A stretch of DNA of 64,000 bases, from positions 124,001-188,000 of the forward strand of contig NZ_JAAMPJ010000018.1 of assembly GCF_011067745.1 (NCBI RefSeq), read 5' to 3'. Every line of letters starts with the position of its first letter. The stretch's first letter is position 1. Origin of the DNA: Lentzea alba (GTDB lineage: Bacteria > Actinomycetota > Actinomycetes > Mycobacteriales > Pseudonocardiaceae). Below the pieces are notes generated by a model, which had not been told where the DNA came from, did no database searches, and saw only the letters and a list, made by a program, of their open reading frames with translations. Shown here one piece after another: positions 26,568 through 34,683 of the stretch. A program made the translations under genes and the position numbers.

Positions 26568-28466
26568 ATGCGTGACGCCGTGCACCTGCTGGAGACGTGG
26601 GCGGCGGGGCGATCACGTGGCCAGGAGGAACCTGCCACCAAGATCGCCGAACTCGTCGCGACGGCGTTGGCCGACGACACCGCGATGCGGCAGCTGCTCG
26701 CCGAGGCGGAGGACAACGCGGTGACCGAGCGAACGCGCCTGCGTGCTCAGCTCGCGTTGGAGGACGAAGCCGAGAGGAATCCGGCCTTCGGTCGTGCGTT
26801 GCGGGCCGCGCTCGGGGACGACGCGTTTGTCGCGCCTGTGTACATCGGCGCTCACGACGTTGCCGTGGTCGATGATGACGTCGACGTCGTGCAGCGGTTG
26901 TTCTTCGGTCGCGACGACGCCGAGCACGACATGGCGGACGGGTTGCTGCGGCAGGGTTTTCTGCGCACCACGGCCTACTCCGAGGTGGTGTCCGGACGCA
27001 AGACGCTGATCATCGGACGCAAGGGCTCCGGCAAGAGCGCGATCTGCATGCACCTGGCGGAGAACGACGGCGGCACCGCGGTGGTCATCACGCCGGACGA
27101 CGCCGCCGGCGACGAGCTGCGCCGTTTCGTGCTGGACGGGCTCACCACGGCGTCGGCGAAGGCGTTGTTGTGGCGCTACGTCTTCGCGGTGCAGACCGCC
27201 AGGTACCTGGTGCGGCACGCCTCCGGCGACGCGCACCGGCGGACTCCGTCGTCGGTGGGGACGCTGGAGCGGTTCCTGCGGGACAACGGCGAGCTCAGCG
27301 AGGAAAGCCTCTACCACCGCGTCGTCCGGGCCGGGCGCGGGTTGATGTCGTCGTTCTCGCTGGAGGCCTTCGGGGTCGCGGTGGCGGTCGAGAGGAACGG
27401 CGCCCCTGACGGTGTCAGCGCGTCCCGGCAGCTCGACGTCGTGGAAGCCGGGGTGCGGAAGGCCTTCCACGACCTCGGTTGCGCGGGCGACCACGGGCCG
27501 TTGCTGGTCATGGTCGACCAGCTCGAACAGGTGTGGTCGGACGAGCCGGACACCGAAGCGCTCGTCATCGGGTTGCTGCTGGCGGGAAAGCACGCGGCGC
27601 TCACCTACGGTGGTGCGTTGCGGTGTGTCTTCTTCTTGCGCTCGGACATCTACGACACGCTGGACTTCAGCGACGCGGACAAGTTCCACAGCGACGAGAT
27701 CCGCCTCAGCTGGACCGTGGGTTTGTTGCACGACTTGGCATTGGTGCGCGCCGGGGTGTCGCTCGGGCGCCGGCTGCTGCCGCACGAGTTGTGGGGTGAG
27801 GTCTTTCCCGAAACGGTGGCGGGTCAGCCCACCGCCGACTACCTGTTCGCGCGCACTCTCCCGCGTCCGCGCGACGCGATCCAGTTCCTCAACCAGTGTC
27901 GCGACACCGCGGTGAGCAACGGCCACCGGCGGATCTCCGAGCGCGACGTCTTGGACGCCACGCTGGTGTTCTCCCGGTGGAAACTGCTCGATCTCGCGAA
28001 GGAGTACAGCGTCCGGTACCCGTTCCTCGGCGCGCTGCTCACCGTGTTCCGGGACGCGGGGCACGAACAGACGCGGACCTCCATCGCCGAGTTGTTCCAG
28101 CCGTTCCAAGAAGCTCTGCAGAGCCGGTACGAGGACTACGCGCCGTTCTTCGACCCGGACGTGATCATCGAACTGCTGTTCTCGGTCGGGTTTCTCGGTG
28201 TCAGCCGCGAGGACAGGTACGTGTACTGGGGGACGACTGAAACGCCGGTGCTGCCCTACGAGTCGGAGTTCTGCGTGCACCCGTGCTTCCGGCCCGCGCT
28301 CGGTGCCACGCGACCGGTCAATCCCACGGTGACCAACAACTTCACCGGCAGCGTGGTCGGCCGGGTGGTACAGGCCAACACCATCCGCGGCGACATCGTC
28401 TACGGCAGTTTCAGCAACACCGACCCGGTGTTCCGGCGCTGGTGGCAACGCAAGAAGAAACCCTAG
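26568..28466 (+). CDS. P-loop ATPase (Sll1717-like) with C-terminal RHIM/BASS-like motif
   Basis: 632 residues from ATG at 26568, which has GAGGTG seven bases upstream (GTG at 26532 is an alternative). The N-terminal 140 residues are helical. The P-loop GRKGSGKSA (Lys156) and a Walker B-like LLVMVDQLEQVW place it among Sll1717-type STAND-related P-loop ATPases; a winged-helix-like region follows. Residues 590-612 (NNFTGSVVG then RVVQANTIRGDI) repeat the RHIM/BASS-like pattern seen at the N-terminus of the preceding NB-ARC protein, with identical V-x-Q-A-x-T-I-x-G spacing. It may be the effector or amplifier of a two-component amyloid-signalling device. The enzymatic output is unknown. Confidence 0.8.
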   Translation: MRDAVHLLETWAAGRSRGQEEPATKIAELVATALADDTAMRQLLAEAEDNAVTERTRLRAQLALEDEAERNPAFGRALRAALGDDAFVAPVYIGAHDVAVVDDDVDVVQRLFFGRDDAEHDMADGLLRQGFLRTTAYSEVVSGRKTLIIGRKGSGKSAICMHLAENDGGTAVVITPDDAAGDELRRFVLDGLTTASAKALLWRYVFAVQTARYLVRHASGDAHRRTPSSVGTLERFLRDNGELSEESLYHRVVRAGRGLMSSFSLEAFGVAVAVERNGAPDGVSASRQLDVVEAGVRKAFHDLGCAGDHGPLLVMVDQLEQVWSDEPDTEALVIGLLLAGKHAALTYGGALRCVFFLRSDIYDTLDFSDADKFHSDEIRLSWTVGLLHDLALVRAGVSLGRRLLPHELWGEVFPETVAGQPTADYLFARTLPRPRDAIQFLNQCRDTAVSNGHRRISERDVLDATLVFSRWKLLDLAKEYSVRYPFLGALLTVFRDAGHEQTRTSIAELFQPFQEALQSRYEDYAPFFDPDVIIELLFSVGFLGVSREDRYVYWGTTETPVLPYESEFCVHPCFRPALGATRPVNPTVTNNFTGSVVGRVVQANTIRGDIVYGSFSNTDPVFRRWWQRKKKP

Positions 28467-28476
28467 TCCGAATCAA

Positions 28477-28509
28477 ATGTTGAGAACATCTGAATGATGT
28501 GAGTATCCT
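28477..28509 (+). promoter_or_regulatory. TetR-gene promoter with overlapping operator, leaderless start
   Basis: Operator ATGTT-GAG-AACAT (28477-28489) overlaps the -35 TTGAGA (28480-28485); an 18-base spacer leads to -10 TATCCT (28504-28509), and ATG follows after 7 bases, giving a leaderless mRNA. The same layout recurs at 32252-32285. Confidence 0.75.
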
Positions 28510-28516
28510 TGCGGCC

Positions 28517-29569
28517 ATGGTGAGGCTAACCAGGGTGCAGCAGCAGGAGCGCACGCGTGCGTCCGTGCTGGCAGCGGCGAAGGAAGAGTTCACTGAGCAC
28601 GGCTACGCCCTGGCGAAGATCGACCGGATCGCCGAGCGCGCCGAGCTGACCCGCGGGGCGGTGTACTCGAACTTTCCCAGCAAACGGGCGCTGTACCTGG
28701 CGGTGCTGATCGACCTGGTCGAGAGCACGCCGGCAAGCGCGGCGGCACCGCCCGTGTCGTTGGAAGAAGCACTGGGGGCGTTCGCCAGGACGTGGCTGGA
28801 GCGGTTGCCACTGGTCGGCGAGACGGCGTCGGGCGGACGGCTGCAACTCCGCTCGCTCGCCGGTGTTTTCGACGACGACCACGGGCGCACGATGCTGGCA
28901 CAGGTCGCGGCACTGGAGGCGTTGCTGCTCGGAGCCGCGCTGGAAGGCGGGACGCCGACGCGGAGGGTGCGGCTGGCGTCGCTGGTGCTCACCCTGCTGG
29001 GCGGCGCCGGTCAACTGGCCGAGACCGCGCCGGGTTCCGGTGATCCTTTCGACGTGGCGCTCGCGTGTCAGCACCTGGCCGGTCTCGATCTCGCGGACAC
29101 CTGGGCGCCGCCGCACCTGGCGTTCGTCAAGCCGGCGCGCCCCTGCCGGGAGACCTGGGATCCGCCCGCGGATCTCGTCGATCGGGTGGGCGGGGGTCGG
29201 GTCGACCTCGCCGCCGACGGTCTGATCGCGGTGCTGGGAGCCGGTCGTCTCGGTGCGGCCGAGGAAGCCTTCCGGTCCGCCCGGACCGGTGAGCAGGTGA
29301 CGGTGGTCGTCGTCGTGGGTGATGCCGCCGAGACCGGCCGGCTCCTGCGGCTCCGGATCGCCGACCTGACGGGGTGTCTGCGGCGCGTGCTTTCGTTGCC
29401 GTCACTGCGAATCGTGCTCGACGACAACGGCGTGGTGGCTGCCGCGCTCGGGCTCGCCGATGTCGGAGACGACACCGAAGCCGCGGTGCGCGTTCAGGGT
29501 GGGGTGATCGTCGCTCGGGCTCACGGGCGAGGTGCCGCGCACGCCGCGAATGCCGGGGTCAGCGCATGA
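28517..29569 (+). CDS. TetR/AcrR-family regulator with extra C-terminal domain
   Basis: 350 residues from ATG at 28517, well above the usual 190-220. The N-terminal HTH (about 10-55) contains FTEHGYALAKIDRIAERAEL and GAVYSNFPSKRALYL, typical of TetR. Helical ligand-binding sequence follows to about 210. The remaining 140 residues include strand-rich VTVVVVVGDA and AAALGLADVGDD, which look thioredoxin/peroxiredoxin-like in pattern, without an obvious CXXC. The promoter has an overlapping palindrome and is probably autorepressed; an almost identical promoter drives the histidine phosphatase at 32245. Its stop overlaps the next start (ATGA). Ligand unknown. Confidence 0.82.
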   Translation: MVRLTRVQQQERTRASVLAAAKEEFTEHGYALAKIDRIAERAELTRGAVYSNFPSKRALYLAVLIDLVESTPASAAAPPVSLEEALGAFARTWLERLPLVGETASGGRLQLRSLAGVFDDDHGRTMLAQVAALEALLLGAALEGGTPTRRVRLASLVLTLLGGAGQLAETAPGSGDPFDVALACQHLAGLDLADTWAPPHLAFVKPARPCRETWDPPADLVDRVGGGRVDLAADGLIAVLGAGRLGAAEEAFRSARTGEQVTVVVVVGDAAETGRLLRLRIADLTGCLRRVLSLPSLRIVLDDNGVVAAALGLADVGDDTEAAVRVQGGVIVARAHGRGAAHAANAGVSA

Positions 29570-30156
29570 CCGTGCTGCACACCTTGCGCTGCATCGGATT
29601 CGCGGGTTGCCCGCGGATCGCCGGTGCGGTCGGCATGCCCGAGTCCGATGTGGAGTCGGAGCTGATCGACCTGGCGGTGGCCGGTCTCGTCACGCACCTG
29701 CCCGGCGAGTTCGGCGGGTGGGGCCTCACGGACGCCGGCCGGGTCGCGGACGCCGAGCGAAGCACCGGCGAACTGGAGTCGGCTGGCGCCCGTCCCGCTC
29801 TCACCGCGGCGTTCGACGGTTTCCTGGTGCTCAACCCGGAACTGCTCGACCTCTGCACGGCCTGGCAGCTGCGTTCGGCAGACGGTGTCATGATCGCCAA
29901 CGACCACCGCGACCGGTCCTACGACGCCCGCGTGCTCGCCCGGTTCGCCGAGTTCCACGAGCGCGCCGTCGTCGTCTGCCACGAGCTGTCCGCCGCCCTG
30001 CCTCGCTTCGACCGCTACCGGATCCGTCTCGCCGAAGCCCTGAAACGCGCCGACGCGGGCGAACTGGGTTACGTGGCCGACGACATCGGGTCGTACCACT
30101 CCGTGTGGGCCGAACTGCACGAAGACCTGCTCGCCACGCTCGGAATCCCGCGATGA
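29566..30156 (+). CDS. Small winged-helix-like protein coupled to a PPDK-like gene
   Basis: 196 residues, overlapping both neighbours by ATGA, so it is translated with them. Residues about 8-60 (IAGAVGMPESDVESELIDL ... GLTDAGR) look like a MarR/winged-helix fold, in which the Gly-Gly-Trp hairpin and LTDAGR segment are typical. The rest is helical with conserved-looking LNPELLDLCTAWQLR and HERAVVVCHELS segments. Its place between a TetR-type regulator and a truncated PPDK suggests it regulates or partners the dikinase. I do not recognise a named family. Confidence 0.7.
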   Translation: MTVLHTLRCIGFAGCPRIAGAVGMPESDVESELIDLAVAGLVTHLPGEFGGWGLTDAGRVADAERSTGELESAGARPALTAAFDGFLVLNPELLDLCTAWQLRSADGVMIANDHRDRSYDARVLARFAEFHERAVVVCHELSAALPRFDRYRIRLAEALKRADAGELGYVADDIGSYHSVWAELHEDLLATLGIPR

Positions 30157-31475
30157 AGTGGATCCGGCCGCTCTCCGCCCAGATCGACGAACCCGCGGAG
30201 GTGGTGGGCGGCAAGGCACACGGCCTGCTGGTGTTGCACCGGCTGGGTTTGCCGGTGCCGCCGGCGTTCGTGATCACCACCGAGGCGTGCCGCGCGTTCC
30301 TGCGTGACGGCCGCTTCCCCGACGGGCTCAGCGACGAGCTCGCCCTCGCCCGGCGTGACATCGCCGGCGCCGCGGTGTCCGTTCGGTCCGGCGCCGGCGT
30401 CTCGATGCCCGGCATGATGAACACGATGCTGAACGTCGACCGGGACCTGGAACAGGCCGTCGCGAGCGTCTTCTCGTCGTGGCACACCCCACGCGCCCGC
30501 ACCTATCGCGAGCTGCACGACATCCCGCACGACCTGGGCACCGCCGTCATCGTCCAGGCGATGGTCCTCGGCGACCGCGACGAGCACAGCGGCACCGGTG
30601 TCGCCTTCAGCCGCGACCCCAACACCGGCGCTCCTGCCCCATTTGGCGAAGTCCTTTTCGGACACCAGGGCGACGCCGTCGTCTCCGGCGCGGCACTGAC
30701 CGAACCCCTGCAGCACCTCGCCGACCGAGAACCGTTGGTGTGGAACGGTTTGCTCGACGCCTTGCACCGAATCGAAGCCCATTACCGCGACGCTTGCTAC
30801 GTCGAGTTCACCTACGAGTCAGGCGAACTCTGGCTGCTGCAGGTCCGCCCAGGCAGATTCGCCGGCGCCGCCGCCGTCCGCCTCGCCACCGACCTGGCCG
30901 ACGAAGGCGTGATCGACCGCCACACGGCACTGCTCAGGGTTTCACCGCAGCACCTCCGGCACGTCCACACCCCGCGCATGGCCGCGGAGCACGTCCTGGC
31001 CAGAGGACTGGGCGCCTGCCCGGGCGTCACGACGGGCCGGGTGGCCACCACGACCGACAGCGCGGTACGCCTGGCCGCCGCCGGCCCGGTAGTCCTGGTG
31101 CGCCCGGAAACCTCGCCGCACGACATGCGCGGTCTGGCCGCCGCCACCGGCATCGTCACCGCCCGCGGTGGCCCCGCCAGCCACGCCGCGGTGGTGGCCC
31201 GTGCGATGGGAAAGCCCGCTGTGGTGGGAATCGCCGACCTCGTCGTGGACAAGGGCTCGCTGCACATCGGCGGACACACCGTCGCCGAAGGCACCGTCAT
31301 CACCATCGACGGCACCAGCGGCGAGGTGGCCCTGGGCAGCCAACCCACCGTCACCACGACCGCACACACTCACCTGACCCGGCTACTCACGTGGGCCGAC
31401 GACGTGTCCGGCAACCACACCGACCGAGACGAAGCCGAACGCCTAACCGCCGCCCACGCGGCCCTCCGCACCTAA
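30153..31475 (+). CDS. PPDK-like protein: ATP-grasp plus phosphohistidine domain, no PEP barrel
   Basis: 440 residues, about half of pyruvate phosphate dikinase (about 870). The N-terminal ATP-grasp region (about 10-280) has GGKAHGLLVLHRLGLPVP, SVRSGAGVSMPGMMNT, SRDPNTG and LLQVRPG segments. The swivelling domain (about 290-415) carries ARGGPASHAAVVAR with catalytic His344. The C-terminal PEP/pyruvate-binding TIM barrel is missing, and the next 180 bases do not encode it. It can presumably form phosphohistidine from ATP, but the acceptor must be another protein or small molecule. It is the third gene of the TetR operon and ends before a hairpin. Alternative view: a divergent PEP-synthase/rifampicin-phosphotransferase relative. 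Confidence 0.82.
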   Translation: MKWIRPLSAQIDEPAEVVGGKAHGLLVLHRLGLPVPPAFVITTEACRAFLRDGRFPDGLSDELALARRDIAGAAVSVRSGAGVSMPGMMNTMLNVDRDLEQAVASVFSSWHTPRARTYRELHDIPHDLGTAVIVQAMVLGDRDEHSGTGVAFSRDPNTGAPAPFGEVLFGHQGDAVVSGAALTEPLQHLADREPLVWNGLLDALHRIEAHYRDACYVEFTYESGELWLLQVRPGRFAGAAAVRLATDLADEGVIDRHTALLRVSPQHLRHVHTPRMAAEHVLARGLGACPGVTTGRVATTTDSAVRLAAAGPVVLVRPETSPHDMRGLAAATGIVTARGGPASHAAVVARAMGKPAVVGIADLVVDKGSLHIGGHTVAEGTVITIDGTSGEVALGSQPTVTTTAHTHLTRLLTWADDVSGNHTDRDEAERLTAAHAALRT

Positions 31476-31534
31476 ACCCGAATCTCGAAGCGCACCCGTT
31501 CACTCACACCAACCCCACCAGCCCCATTTTTCGA

Positions 31535-31583
31535 CACGCGGGGACCTTTCGTTCGCTCTGACAGTACGAAGGCGCCCCGCGTG
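31535..31583 (+). terminator. Terminator-like hairpin after the PPDK-like gene
   Basis: CACGCGGGG and CCCCGCGTG plus an adjacent CTTTCG/CGAAGG pairing form a long, slightly imperfect stem between convergent genes; it probably terminates the TetR operon. Confidence 0.6.
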
Positions 31584-31657
31584 CCCGTTGGCAAGCGGGG
31601 TGGGGTTGCGGAGCGTGGTGGTCGTGGCGCCGCTTCACCCGAAGGTGTGGGCACGGG

Positions 31658-32245
31658 TTAAGGCCGCACGGTGGCGCCGAAACCTGTCCATCGCAGGTCG
31701 GGTGGAAGGTGGCCCATGTCGTTGTAGAGCACCAAAGTCGGCGCCAGGCCGGAGCGGTGCTCGATCACCGTCAACGCCGCGTTCCCGCAGTTCAGCTCCA
31801 GCCACCGCACCGGCGGCGCGTCGAGCGCGTGCCGCACCAGCCAGGCCACCGGATAGGCGTGTGTCACCAGGACCTCGTGCGTCTCGACGTCGGCCGGACG
31901 AGCAAACCTGCTGATCAACGCCTCGGCACTGCGCGCGCCGGCCGCGGCTTCCGCAGCGTCGTACCCGTCGAAGAACCCCGCCCACGCGGCAGGCGGGTGC
32001 TCGGGCACGTACGGCACGTGGTCGACGAGCTCGACCGCCTCGCGCACCGGCACACCCGGCAGTTGGTCGCCCATCACCTGTGCCGACCGCACCGCCCGTG
32101 GCAGGGGCGAGTGCCAGATGACGTCGATCGGCAGGCACGCAAGGCGTTCGCCGAGGAGGTGCGATTGACGCCGCCCGGCCTCGGTCAGCTCGCCGAACGG
32201 GTCCGCCGCGCCGTGCCGCACCACGTACAGGTGCCGAGTCGCCAT
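31658..32245 (-). CDS. Histidine phosphatase (phosphoglycerate-mutase-like)
   Basis: 195 residues. The RHG catalytic motif (Arg10-His11-Gly12) follows the first strand, with SPLPRAVRSAQV and the second histidine in VLVTHAYPVAW, as in histidine-phosphatase branch 1. Substrate unknown. Its promoter is nearly a copy of the TetR-gene promoter: operator GATGTT-CAC-AACATC over the -35, TATCCT -10, leaderless ATG at 32245. It should therefore be co-regulated with the TetR/PPDK-like operon with which it converges. Confidence 0.88.
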   Translation of the reverse strand: MATRHLYVVRHGAADPFGELTEAGRRQSHLLGERLACLPIDVIWHSPLPRAVRSAQVMGDQLPGVPVREAVELVDHVPYVPEHPPAAWAGFFDGYDAAEAAAGARSAEALISRFARPADVETHEVLVTHAYPVAWLVRHALDAPPVRWLELNCGNAALTVIEHRSGLAPTLVLYNDMGHLPPDLRWTGFGATVRP

Positions 32246-32251
32246 GATATC

Positions 32252-32285
32252 AGGATACTGCCGTCATCCAGATGTTCACAACATC
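32252..32285 (-). promoter_or_regulatory. Histidine-phosphatase promoter with TetR-type operator
   Basis: On the minus strand, GATGTT-GTG-AACATC (32285-32271) overlaps -35 TTGTGA (32281-32276); an 18-base spacer leads to TATCCT (32257-32252) and ATG follows after 6 bases. It matches the TetR-gene promoter in operator, spacing and -10. The operator also contains the stop codon of the neighbouring glycosyltransferase. Confidence 0.75.
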
Positions 32286-33382
32286 CGATCGTGTTTCTCG
32301 AAGAGCGCTTCGAAGGCGTCGAGCACGGCGGGGACGCTGAACTTCACCGCGGCCGTGCCGTCGGAGACCGGGGGCTCGTCGCGCAGTGATCGCAGCCCTG
32401 AGGTGATGGCGGCCGCGTCGCCTGGGGGCACGATGAGCCCGAAACCCGTCTCCCGCACGGGAATGCGCACGCCGGGCAGGTCGCTCGCCAGCACCGGCAC
32501 CCCTGCCAGCATGGCGACGACCTGCACGATGCCGAACGCCTCGAAGGCGTTCACGGAGGGCAGCGCGAACACGTCGAGGGAGGCGTAGAAGTCGCCGAGG
32601 TCCTCGTCGGGCACGAACCCCAGCAGCTTGATCCGCGGGTCTCCGTCGACGTGCGCGCGCACGCGGGCGATGACGCTGCCCCCCGCGACGTTGCCGAAGT
32701 CGCCGCCGATCAGCAGGCGCGCGGACGGGTCGTCGAGTGCTCGAAAGCCGTCGACCAGGTGCTCGACACCCTTCTCCTCCACGATCCGGCCGAGGAAGCC
32801 CACGTGCAGGCCATCTCCGTCGCGGAACCGCGGCACGCCCGCGGGCACCGGGCGGCAAGGCGGCGGCACGGTGGCCAGGTGCGGCTGGATCGACGGCCAC
32901 AGCCTGCTCTCCCGCGCGTAGTCCTCGCTCGTCGCCACGACGGCGGCCGCGCGGCGCATCGCCAGCCGGCTGGACGCGTCGATCACCTTGCCCTGCACCG
33001 AGTTCACCAGGCCGGGTGGCAGGCTGACGTCGCAGTGGTAGGTCACGACGACCGGGCACTTCGCCAGCGCCGCCACCGGGCCCGCCTCCAGCATCGGCAG
33101 GTGGAGGTTGAGCACGCGAGCGTTCGCCGAGGCCTCACGCACCATCGTGGCGAACGCCGGGCTGATCACTCCCTTGCCGAACCGGGCGAGCACCGGTGCG
33201 CGGCTCACCCGCACACCGTTGATCGTCTCCTCGTGCGGCAGCGACGGGTCGTGCCGGGTCGTGATCACGCGGACGCGTTTTCCGCGCTCGGCGAGCCCCT
33301 CCGCGACGTCCCGCGCGAAGTTGGTCAGGCCCGACACGTACGGCGTGTAGTAGGTCAGGGCGATGACGAGGTCGTCGAGCAC
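32276..33382 (-). CDS. GT4-type glycosyltransferase
   Basis: 368 residues from GTG at 33382 with AGGAG eight bases upstream; it overlaps the flippase gene by 28 bases. Two Rossmann halves of a GT-B fold are visible: the N-terminal acceptor half begins VIALTYYTPYVSGLTNFA, and the C-terminal half has HVGFLGRIVEEKGVEHLV and FEAFGIVQV. The EX7E motif keeps only its first Glu. It uses a nucleotide sugar to extend a lipid-linked or surface glycan. Coupling to a Wzx-like flippase suggests an envelope polysaccharide. Confidence 0.88.
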   Translation of the reverse strand: MLDDLVIALTYYTPYVSGLTNFARDVAEGLAERGKRVRVITTRHDPSLPHEETINGVRVSRAPVLARFGKGVISPAFATMVREASANARVLNLHLPMLEAGPVAALAKCPVVVTYHCDVSLPPGLVNSVQGKVIDASSRLAMRRAAAVVATSEDYARESRLWPSIQPHLATVPPPCRPVPAGVPRFRDGDGLHVGFLGRIVEEKGVEHLVDGFRALDDPSARLLIGGDFGNVAGGSVIARVRAHVDGDPRIKLLGFVPDEDLGDFYASLDVFALPSVNAFEAFGIVQVVAMLAGVPVLASDLPGVRIPVRETGFGLIVPPGDAAAITSGLRSLRDEPPVSDGTAAVKFSVPAVLDAFEALFEKHDRML

Positions 33383-34515
33383 AGTTCGCTCTCCTGTCGT
33401 GGGGTGATGAGCAGCAGCCGGACTCCGGCGAGCCAGCCGGCCAGGGAACCGGCGAGGAACGCGATCTCCGCGCGCAGCAACAGATCTGGGATCACGGCGA
33501 ACGTCACCGCCGCCGTCGCGACGCCGGCCAGCCAGCTCCACGCGACCCGGCTGTGCAGCGCGCCCGCGACCAGTGCCTGCGTGGTGACGATCAGCCCGAG
33601 GTGGGCGACGACGCCGAGCGCGATCAGCGCGAGGTCCACAGAGGACACGCGGTAGAGGTGCCCGAACACGAGCCGCACCAGCCAGGGGCCGAACGTGAAC
33701 GCCACCGCGACGCCGGCGGCAGCGGTCAGCGCGAGCACGGAAGCCAACCGCGTCAGGACGGTGCGTGCCGGCTTCCCGCCGATCACCGGCAGCAGCGCCG
33801 TCTGCAACGGAACCGCGACGAACAACGGGATCCGTGCGAGCAGGAAGGCCGCGAGGAACGCACCGGCCTGGGCCCGTTCGTCCGGAGCGGCGATCGCGGT
33901 CACCAGGACCGGGACACCGTTGAGCAGCAGCTGCGCGCAGATGGATCCGACCAGCAACGGCGACACCGCCCGTGCGATGTCGCGCACGGGCACCTCACTG
34001 TCTCCCTGCCACCAGATGCCGGCCAGCACGGGCAGGTGTGCCACCGCGACCGCCGCCACGAGGGTCCACTCGAACTGCGCGCTCGTCGTGGCTCCGAGCC
34101 ACCCTGCCAGAAGCGCGAACGCCACGCGCAAAGCGGTGTCGATCACGAGCAGCCCGCCGTGCCACGCCAGCTTCCCGCTGCCGATCAGCCAGCCGCGCAC
34201 CAGGAACTGCCCCGCGGACAGGAAGCACAGCACCACCACGGCAGGCGACACGAACACCGCCAGCGCGCCCACGGCGACGGCCATGGCGAGCGCGACCACG
34301 GCGGCCGGACGTAGCGCGTGAGGGCCGAGGCGCGCCAGTTCCTGTTCCACCGGGAGGAAAGCACCGAACCCGACGAGCAGCGCGATCGACCAGAACGCGC
34401 CGAAGTCGCTGTACTCCGCGGGTGAGACGTTGCGTGCGACAACCGCGAGGTAGGTGTTGACCAGAAGGCCGGACAGGACGACGCACACCCCGACGAAACC
34501 GAGTGCACGGACCAT
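33355..34515 (-). CDS. Polysaccharide flippase-like membrane protein (MATE/Wzx superfamily)
   Basis: 386 residues from ATG at 34515 (ATG at 34539 is possible). About twelve hydrophobic segments in pairs, the early one reading FGAFWSIALLVGFGAFLPVEQE as in Wzx/MurJ-type flippases. No ribosome site precedes either start, and a GATACT -10 lies 9 bases before 34515, so a leaderless mRNA is likely. It would move a lipid-linked glycan, probably the product of the overlapping glycosyltransferase, across the membrane. Divergent from the arabinosyltransferase operon. Confidence 0.8.
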   Translation of the reverse strand: MVRALGFVGVCVVLSGLLVNTYLAVVARNVSPAEYSDFGAFWSIALLVGFGAFLPVEQELARLGPHALRPAAVVALAMAVAVGALAVFVSPAVVVLCFLSAGQFLVRGWLIGSGKLAWHGGLLVIDTALRVAFALLAGWLGATTSAQFEWTLVAAVAVAHLPVLAGIWWQGDSEVPVRDIARAVSPLLVGSICAQLLLNGVPVLVTAIAAPDERAQAGAFLAAFLLARIPLFVAVPLQTALLPVIGGKPARTVLTRLASVLALTAAAGVAVAFTFGPWLVRLVFGHLYRVSSVDLALIALGVVAHLGLIVTTQALVAGALHSRVAWSWLAGVATAAVTFAVIPDLLLRAEIAFLAGSLAGWLAGVRLLLITPRQESELCSTTSSSP

Positions 34516-34524
34516 GTGCGGCAC

Positions 34525-34547
34525 AGTATCGGCCGCCATTTGGCGGT
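34525..34547 (-). promoter_or_regulatory. Putative leaderless promoter and inverted repeat of the flippase gene
   Basis: GATACT (34530-34525) is placed for transcription starting at the ATG at 34515. Just upstream, CCGCCA-AA-TGGCGG (34547-34534) is a 6-bp-arm inverted repeat over the spacer, a possible operator. Confidence 0.35.
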
Positions 34548-34683
34548 TTTCCCGTCCGTAACGGGAATCCGGGGTATGGCAACGCAGATGTAGCAAAGCG
34601 CGGCGCGCTCGGGCCCTTCGCGTAACGGGCGGTGGCTAGCTTCTGACGCCTCGCCCATCCGAACCCCCCTAGGACATCGGCGC

